Below, in pieces: positions 5,753-9,887 of a stretch of DNA of 9,887 nt. A model generated the notes under the pieces. It saw nothing but the letters and a program-made list of their open reading frames with translations. It was not told where the DNA came from and ran no database searches. How positions within the stretch are numbered: the first letter of the stretch is position 1; each line of letters begins with the position of its first letter. Source of the DNA: Gammaproteobacteria bacterium (GTDB lineage: Bacteria; Pseudomonadota; Gammaproteobacteria; Xanthomonadales; Rhodanobacteraceae); contig VBNZ01000085.1 of the NCBI GenBank assembly GCA_005877675.1, positions 9,980 through 19,866 of the forward strand, read 5' to 3'. Made by a program: the position numbers and the translations under genes.

Positions 5753-5832
5753 CGTAGGTTGGGCTGAGCGCAGCGATGCCCAACGCTTCCGATCCTTGCG
5801 TTGAGGTTCGCGTTCGTTCACCCCGACCTACG
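5753..5832. repeat. GTAG-headed REP-like inverted pair (element B) overlapping the xerC stop
   Basis: CGTAGGT at 5753-5759 is matched in inverted orientation by ACCTACG at 5826-5832, bounding an 80-base element. Inside, GTTGGGC (5758-5764) pairs with GCCCAAC (5778-5784), and CAACGC (5781-5786) pairs with GCGTTG (5798-5803). The wording GTAGGTTGGGCTGAGCGCAG is familiar from dispersed repeats of gammaproteobacteria (from memory). It lies between two convergent genes, 11 bases after one stop codon. The TAG stop of xerC (5830-5828) is part of the minus-strand GTAG head. Its hairpins may also slow transcription from either side. Confidence 0.65.
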
Positions 5833-6733
5833 TCTGCTTCTTCCTGCGCGCGCGCGGATGCGCCGCGTCGTACACACGCGCGAGATGCTGGAAATCCAGA
5901 TGCGTGTAAATCTGCGTCGTCGCGATATCGGCGTGGCCGAGCAGCTCCTGCACCGCGCGCAGGTCGCCGGAAGATTCGAGCATATGGCTCGCGAACGAAT
6001 GGCGCAGCAGATGCGGATACACGCGACGCGTGATGCCCTGCGCTTTGGCCCACCCCTTCATGCGCTCACGTACGGTCTGTGCGCTGATCACCGTACCATT
6101 GCGGCCGCGAAAAACGGGCTCGTCCTCGCTCGTCACCTGATCCTGTTCGCGCAGCGCACGCAAAGCCTCGAGCGCTTTCGAACCGACCGGCACGATGCGC
6201 GTCTTTCTGCCCTTGCCGGTCACGCGCACGCTCGCATCGGCAAGATCGAGATTGCGCCATTGAAGGTCGATCAATTCAGAAATACGCAAGCCGCTCGAGT
6301 ATAAAAGTTCCAATATCGCCCGGTCGCGCACGGCCTCGGCGCCGTCGGTCGGAATCTCGACCAGGCGCTGCATCTCGTCGACATCGAGCACCTGCGGCAG
6401 TTTGCGCGGTGCTTTGGGCGCGCGCACGCCCGCGGCGGGATCGTGCTTGATCTCGCCATTGCGCAGCAGAAACTTGAACAGGCTGCGACACGCGGACAGG
6501 CGCGCCTGCAGCGTCTTCGGTGCGATGCCGTCGCGATGTTCGCCGGCAATGAAACTGCGCACGGCATCGGGGCGCAGCGTGCTCCAATCCGCGACGTTCC
6601 GGCTGCGCGCAAATTGCGCGAGACGCGCCAGATCGTGGCGATAGCGGATCAGTGTCTGCGGCGAATAATCCTTCTGCACGCGCAGGTAGTCGAGAAACCG
6701 CGCGACGGTGTCATCGAGCGGATCGGCGCTCAC
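5828..6733 (-). CDS. xerC: XerC, site-specific tyrosine recombinase
   Basis: With XerD, this enzyme resolves chromosome dimers at dif during cell division. The 301 residues (E. coli has 298) show a SAM-like N-terminal DNA-binding domain (about 8-92) and the full catalytic domain: Arg150 in SSGLRISEL, Lys174 in TGKGRKTR, His241 and Arg244 in PHLLRHSFASHML, His267 in LLGHADI and the nucleophile Tyr276 in TTQIYTHLDFQHL. The ending VYDAAHPRARRK is that of XerC and not XerD. The frame is open further upstream, but I chose the GTG at 6733-6731, whose GTGA overlaps the TGA of the DUF484 gene, the usual translational coupling in this operon; it gives the right length. The stop codon lies inside a REP-like element. 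Fourth gene of lptM-dapF-DUF484-xerC. Confidence 0.95.
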   Translation of the reverse strand: MSADPLDDTVARFLDYLRVQKDYSPQTLIRYRHDLARLAQFARSRNVADWSTLRPDAVRSFIAGEHRDGIAPKTLQARLSACRSLFKFLLRNGEIKHDPAAGVRAPKAPRKLPQVLDVDEMQRLVEIPTDGAEAVRDRAILELLYSSGLRISELIDLQWRNLDLADASVRVTGKGRKTRIVPVGSKALEALRALREQDQVTSEDEPVFRGRNGTVISAQTVRERMKGWAKAQGITRRVYPHLLRHSFASHMLESSGDLRAVQELLGHADIATTQIYTHLDFQHLARVYDAAHPRARRKKQT

Positions 6734-7470
6734 TTCGCCTCGAAGCGTCCGATCGCCGCGGCGACCGTTCGCGCGATCAGTTTGAGGAACACCGTGCCCA
6801 TGCCCGGATGGAAGCGGTTCGCATCGGCACTGCCGATCGCGAGCATGCCGAGCGTGTGTTCGCCGTCGACCAGAGGCAGCAGTACCGACGAATGCACTTC
6901 GCCTGCATGCGCCGCGTAGAGCGCATCGAGTTTTTCCGGCTGCAGGCGGCCGCACAGCGGTTCGCCTTCCTTGAGGAACGTGGCGAACTCCGCGCCCGCG
7001 CCCTGCGGCTGCAGAATCAACCAGTCGGCTGCCGGCAGTTCGGGATCGGCGCGAAATAGCACCAGGCGCACAAGAATTGAAGGGTCGGGCCAGGGACTGC
7101 CGGGTTCGTGCGGATGGACCCGCGAAGAAAATTTATCCTGGAAATCCTCGCGCAGCGAACCGACCACGCGGCGCACGCTTGCGGCGAGCGTCGCCTCGCG
7201 CATCGATGAGACAGTGAGCGCATGCACGCGCTGCACGAGTTCTTCGTTCTCGATCGCAATCGCGCTCAGGTCGACCAGGCGCCGGCCCAGCTCACGATTC
7301 TTGTCGCGCAGCACTTCGAGCTGGTAGCTCGCAAGCGAGGTCGTCTTGCCTTCTTCGCGCGGCGGCGTCAGCGTCAGCGCGAGGTCGGGATAATCGTGCA
7401 GGAACGCCGGATGGCGGCGCAGGTAGCTCGCAATCTCGTTCGGCGTCAGCGCGTGGCCGGCGTCACTCAT
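6730..7470 (-). CDS. DUF484 family protein (YigA-like), GAF-like fold
   Basis: A 246-residue cytoplasmic protein of the DUF484 family (E. coli YigA), regularly found between dapF and xerC; its biochemical role is not established. N-terminal part: LTPNEIASYLRRHPAFLHDYPDLALTL (8-34), then a likely coiled coil from SLASYQLEVLRDKNRELGRRL (45-65) to about 85. From about 90 to 240 lies a GAF-like domain with EPLCGRLQPEK (170-180), an interior strand SSVLLPL, and LGMLAIGSADANRFHPGMGTVFL (207-229). An insertion of roughly 15 residues, PHEPGSPWPDP (about 120-130), is not in homologues I remember. The start ATG overlaps the last eight bases of dapF, and its stop overlaps the xerC start, so the three are translationally coupled. 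Confidence 0.88.
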   Translation of the reverse strand: MSDAGHALTPNEIASYLRRHPAFLHDYPDLALTLTPPREEGKTTSLASYQLEVLRDKNRELGRRLVDLSAIAIENEELVQRVHALTVSSMREATLAASVRRVVGSLREDFQDKFSSRVHPHEPGSPWPDPSILVRLVLFRADPELPAADWLILQPQGAGAEFATFLKEGEPLCGRLQPEKLDALYAAHAGEVHSSVLLPLVDGEHTLGMLAIGSADANRFHPGMGTVFLKLIARTVAAAIGRFEAK

Positions 7471-8290
7471 CGATTTCTCCTTCGTAAACGAACGTGGCCG
7501 AGCCGGTCATCCATACGGAATGGCCTGGGCCCGCCCAGGAAATTTCCAACGTGCCGCCTGGCAGTTCGACCGCGACCGTCTCGTCGAGCTTGCCGCGCTG
7601 GCGCAGCACCACCATCGCCGCGCAGGCGCCGGTACCGCAGGCCAGCGTCGCGCCCGCGCCGCGCTCGTACACGCGCAGCTTCACGTGCGCGCGATCGAGC
7701 ACTTGCGCGAAACCGGCGTTGCAGCCTTGTGGAAAATGCGCATTTGTGGACAATGCCGCACCTAGCGTTGCGAGCGGTACGCTGGCGACATCCGCGACCT
7801 CGATCACCGCATGCGGATTGCCCATCGACACCGCGCCGAAGCGCAGATCGCTGCCGGCGACTTGCAGCGCATACACCTCGGCTGCCGGCAGATCGAGCGG
7901 AACCTCGGCCGGCGCAAAGCGCGGCACACCCATGTCCACACGCACGCGGCCAGCGTCGAGCAATTCGACCGCGACCGGCCCCGACGGACTCTGCAACCGC
8001 ACCGCGCCTGCACGCAGTGCGCCCGCACGCTTGAGCCACGCCGCCACGCAGCGCACGCCATTGCCGCATTGGCCGCTGGGCGAGCCGTCGCTGTTGTAGA
8101 TGCCGTAGTAGAACTCGCACGAAGGATCGCGCGCGGGCTCGATCGTCAACAGCTGATCGAAGCCAACGCCGGTGTGCCGATCGCCGAGGCGCGCGATTGT
8201 GGCTGCATCGAGTGCGAACGCGCGCTCGCGGCAGTCGAGCACGACGAAATCGTTGCCGATGCCATGCATCTTGGTGAAGGCCAAGCCCAT
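7463..8290 (-). CDS. dapF: DapF, diaminopimelate epimerase
   Basis: Converts LL-diaminopimelate to the meso form, for lysine and peptidoglycan synthesis in the cytoplasm; it uses two cysteines and no cofactor. The 275 residues cover both halves of the pseudo-symmetric fold. The N-terminal KMHGIGNDFVVLD (7-19), the first catalytic Cys75 in GQCGNGVRC (73-81), the MGNPH motif (156-160), NAGF (191-194), and the second catalytic Cys218 in ERGAGATLACGTGACAA are all present. Two small departures from E. coli are PSG in place of the usual EV-containing segment before QCGNG, and a third Cys (190) next to Asn191. The start ATG at 8290-8288 lies 12 bases after lptM. No strong ribosome site is seen, which fits translational coupling to lptM. 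Confidence 0.96.
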   Translation of the reverse strand: MGLAFTKMHGIGNDFVVLDCRERAFALDAATIARLGDRHTGVGFDQLLTIEPARDPSCEFYYGIYNSDGSPSGQCGNGVRCVAAWLKRAGALRAGAVRLQSPSGPVAVELLDAGRVRVDMGVPRFAPAEVPLDLPAAEVYALQVAGSDLRFGAVSMGNPHAVIEVADVASVPLATLGAALSTNAHFPQGCNAGFAQVLDRAHVKLRVYERGAGATLACGTGACAAMVVLRQRGKLDETVAVELPGGTLEISWAGPGHSVWMTGSATFVYEGEIDE

Positions 8291-8302
8291 CGTGACGCGC
8301 GC

Positions 8303-8473
8303 TTACGCTTGTGGCTGCTTCGTTGTCGCCGGCTCGGCCGCTTTCTTGGCGGCGTCCTTGTCTTTTTCCTGCTGATCCTGTTTCGCCGCATCGGGCAGCA
8401 CGAGCGGGCCCTTATTGCCGCAGGCGGCGAGCGAGCAGGCGAGCAACGAAACGAGCAAGAAGGTACGCAACAT
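8303..8473 (-). CDS. lptM: LptM (YifL)-like small lipoprotein
   Basis: A 56-residue lipoprotein. The sequence opens MLRTFLLVSLLACSLAAC, so signal peptidase II should cut before Cys18 in the lipobox LAAC, and the mature part begins CGNKGPLVLP, the hallmark of the LptM/YifL family. In E. coli this protein helps LptD-LptE mature in the outer membrane, and its gene lies directly upstream of dapF, as here. After the motif comes a hydrophilic tail rich in Lys, Gln, Asp and Ala (28-56), probably disordered. GGAG stands six bases upstream of the ATG (8473-8471). It is probably the first gene of the operon lptM-dapF-DUF484-xerC. Residues after the lipobox are Gly and Asn, which gives no inner-membrane (Asp+2) retention signal. 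Confidence 0.88.
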   Translation of the reverse strand: MLRTFLLVSLLACSLAACGNKGPLVLPDAAKQDQQEKDKDAAKKAAEPATTKQPQA

Positions 8474-8502
8474 GGCAACTCCGGCGTTCAGACTACGCCG
8501 TG

Positions 8503-8508
8503 AGTATA
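8503..8508 (-). promoter_or_regulatory. Possible -10 box for the lptM operon
   Basis: TATACT on the minus strand (8508-8503) matches the sigma70 -10 consensus in five of six positions and stands out in very GC-rich DNA. Transcription would start about 22 bases before the lptM ATG. At 16-18 bases upstream only GC-rich sequence (CGTCGC/CCGTCG) is found, so there is no convincing -35. The 72-base gap after the Sel1 gene supports an independent promoter. Confidence 0.35.
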
Positions 8509-8545
8509 GCGCGCGGCGCGTCCTGCGACGGCCGCGCAGACGGCG

Positions 8546-9343
8546 TCAGTGTTGCGTCGCGGGCTTGTCCGCTGGCGTTTCCGGCGGCACGGCCGAGGTC
8601 GGCGGCGCGGCGATCGCCTTGCCGGCTTCCTGGATCGAACCGACGCTGACCGTCGCCTTGAACTCGCGGTCGCGCGAGGCGAAATACAGATCCGGGTCCC
8701 AGCGCTCCTTCGCATTCAGCGACGATCCGCCGCAACCCGCCTGCGGCGCTTCCACCCCGCCAGTGTAGATGGTGGGACCGCAGTTTTCCTTGGTCGCGAC
8801 CTGATTGGCGCCGGAATCGAAACCCGTGTGCGAACCGGTGAGCTGCATCTGGCCCTGCTTGAGCTGCACTGCGAGGCGCGGCTTCGCCACGGCGTCGGCG
8901 TAGCGCTCGCCCAGCTTTGCGCGCAGCCCCTGCGCCTCGGCGAGCTGTCCGAGCGTCAGCGTTTTCTTCAGACTGTCGCGCGTGGCGACGAAATCGGGAT
9001 AGCTGCGCTCTGCGGCAAGATCGAACCAGGCATACGCCTTGACCGGGTCCTTCCTCGTGCCCTCGCCGTTCATATGCATGAGGCCGATGCTGAGCTGCGA
9101 AAGCTTGTCGGCATAGTAGGCGCCGACCTCGAAATACTTGAGCGCGTCCTTGTATTCATGATGCGCGTAGTGGCGCATGCCGGCGAATTCGCCGAACAGA
9201 TCGGGGTGGTACCAGGTCGAGGCGTTGGCCATACCGCGCAGCGCCTTCTGCACGGCGGGATCCTTGAGCGGATCGTCGTCCGCGTGAGCGAGTCCTGCCA
9301 TGGACATCAAAGCGATCAGGGCGACAGCGAATTTTCCACGCAT
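8546..9343 (-). CDS. Secreted Sel1-repeat protein
   Basis: A 265-residue exported protein. Signal peptide MRGKFAVALIALMSMAGLAHA with cleavage expected after residue 21, leaving an Asp-rich start. Residues about 49-118 hold helical Sel1/TPR-like repeats, the clearest being LSIGLMHMNGEGTRKDPVKAYAWFDLAAERSYPD (85-116). Such repeats mediate protein-protein contacts. The C-terminal part (150-265) is not familiar; it has two cysteines (188 and 204) that could form a disulfide in the periplasm, and a Pro/Ala-rich end. Two ATG codons are adjacent (9346 and 9343); AAGGAG is four bases from the first and seven from the second, so I chose the second. It is divergent from the plus-strand gene at 9505 and 72 bases upstream of lptM. 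Function unknown. Confidence 0.8.
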   Translation of the reverse strand: MRGKFAVALIALMSMAGLAHADDDPLKDPAVQKALRGMANASTWYHPDLFGEFAGMRHYAHHEYKDALKYFEVGAYYADKLSQLSIGLMHMNGEGTRKDPVKAYAWFDLAAERSYPDFVATRDSLKKTLTLGQLAEAQGLRAKLGERYADAVAKPRLAVQLKQGQMQLTGSHTGFDSGANQVATKENCGPTIYTGGVEAPQAGCGGSSLNAKERWDPDLYFASRDREFKATVSVGSIQEAGKAIAAPPTSAVPPETPADKPATQH

Positions 9344-9421
9344 CATGACACTCCTTGGGTTCGCGCCGCCGTTGCGATCGACGCGGCTATTTTCCGACAA
9401 ACACGGTATCTGCTGACCAGT

Positions 9422-9442
9422 GCCGGAAGATATAGTTCCGGC
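9422..9442. promoter_or_regulatory. Dyad overlapping the Sel1 promoter
   Basis: GCCGGAA (9422-9428) and TTCCGGC (9436-9442) form a perfect inverted repeat around GATATAG; CAGTG (9418-9422) and CACTG (9449-9453) extend it loosely. It covers the proposed -10 box of the minus-strand Sel1 gene and lies in the spacer shared with the divergent plus-strand gene, so it is a candidate operator. No regulator gene is present in the window. Confidence 0.35.
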
Positions 9443-9457
9443 GGGACCCACTGACAA
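9429..9457 (-). promoter_or_regulatory. Putative sigma70 promoter of the Sel1-repeat gene
   Basis: TTGTCA (9457-9452, five of six against TTGACA), a 17-base spacer and TATATC (9434-9429, four of six against TATAAT) on the minus strand. The implied leader is about 80 bases. It was found by eye; the spacing is ideal and the region is less GC-rich than its surroundings. Confidence 0.4.
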
Positions 9458-9504
9458 GGCGTGTGCAGTGAGGTGAAATAGGTGTCGCAATGGCGAGGTG
9501 AGCG

Positions 9505-9887
9505 ATGAATTTTTTCGGCGACGATTTTCTGCTGCCCATGCTCGTAGCAATCAGCGCGATTGCGCTGTTGTTCGCGCTCGCGCACGCACATGCGGGCGTG
9601 CGTCACGCGCGCGCGCGGCGGCGGTTGCGCGCGACGCATCGCTTTGCCTGGATGAGTATGTTCCTCCTGGTCTGCGCGTTGAGCGGCGGCGGCGCGCTGA
9701 CCTTGCGCGGCTATCGCCTGCTTGCGCGTGAGATTGACGTCGCGACGATCAGCGCGCGCCAAGTCGCGCCACAGCAATTTGCCGTGCGCGCGGACTTCCC
9801 CGATGGCACGCACACGAGCGGCGAGCTGCGCGGTGACGAGTGGCAGCTCGATGCGCGCGTAATCAAGTGGAAGCCAACCGCGATAAC
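9505..9887 (+). CDS. Two-helix inner-membrane protein (partial, runs off the right edge)
   Basis: The first 127 codons of a plus-strand gene. The start ATG at 9505 has a strong ribosome site, GAGGTGA (9495-9501). Membrane helices are at about 9-27 (LLPMLVAISAIALLFALA) and about 47-67 (FAWMSMFLLVCALSGGGALTL), separated by a very basic loop (32-46, ARARRRLRA), so the loop is probably cytoplasmic and both termini periplasmic. After the second helix comes a soluble beta-rich stretch with FAVRADFPDGTHTSGELRGDEWQLDARVIKWKP (92-124). I remember similar proteins from Xanthomonas-type genomes labelled cation/multidrug efflux pump without good reason; two helices and a small soluble domain do not make a transporter. 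The true length is unknown because the window ends. Confidence 0.75.
   Translation, partial: MNFFGDDFLLPMLVAISAIALLFALAHAHAGVRHARARRRLRATHRFAWMSMFLLVCALSGGGALTLRGYRLLAREIDVATISARQVAPQQFAVRADFPDGTHTSGELRGDEWQLDARVIKWKPTAI

Noticed and set aside
6734..6955. XerC starting at 6955
   Set aside because: The extra 74 residues lie wholly within DUF484 in another frame and are Arg-rich. The GTG at 6733 gives the usual length and the coupled overlap.
7494..8503. Long plus-strand open frames across dapF and other minus-strand genes
   Set aside because: They are shadow frames of GC-rich coding DNA, rich in Arg and Ala, with no recognisable motif, opposite genes that are certain.
1..9887. CRISPR array, tRNA, rRNA, prophage or defence system
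   Set aside because: I saw no regularly spaced direct repeats, no tRNA-like cloverleaf, and no phage or defence-type genes; the content is housekeeping genes plus repeats and a few hypothetical proteins.

Overview
The window is GC-rich chromosomal DNA, almost certainly from a gammaproteobacterium. The gene order lptM-dapF-DUF484-xerC is the dapF-xerC cluster of this class. Its continuation with hslV-hslU, DUF971 and ubiE on the same strand is the arrangement I associate with Xanthomonadales/Lysobacterales (inference, no search was run). Nearly all genes are on the minus strand, so read them from right to left. No stretch longer than 300 bases lacks a gene.

Right end (8300-9887): a plus-strand membrane protein gene runs off the window. 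It diverges from a secreted Sel1-repeat protein gene on the minus strand. A dyad and a sigma70-like promoter lie between the two. Next comes a compact operon of four genes: lptM (56-aa lipoprotein), dapF, a DUF484 protein and xerC. The dapF/DUF484 and DUF484/xerC junctions overlap. The operon joins an outer-membrane assembly lipoprotein, the diaminopimelate/lysine pathway and chromosome dimer resolution.

Centre (4256-5830): xerC converges with a plus-strand gene for a secreted MORN/YwqK-like protein of clearly lower GC, a probable acquisition. A REP-like element separates the two and overlaps the xerC stop codon. hslV follows, behind a close match to a heat-shock (sigma32) promoter. The hslV-hslU gap is stretched to 153 bases by a perfect 27-base inverted repeat.

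Left half (1-4255): hslU is recognisable from end to end, but its reading frame is broken near codon 376 by a net loss of about 29 bases. Further on are a two-repeat hypothetical protein, a DUF971 gene broken in the same way (net loss of about 44 bases), a DUF4337 membrane protein, a DUF1353 protein and the first 104 codons of ubiE. Several of the gaps carry different palindromic dispersed-repeat families.

I found no new multi-gene system, CRISPR array, prophage or transposase. The strongest leads are the two short out-of-frame deletions in otherwise well-conserved genes, which leave an apparently intact HslV without an intact HslU, and the low-GC secreted protein gene placed inside a conserved cluster.
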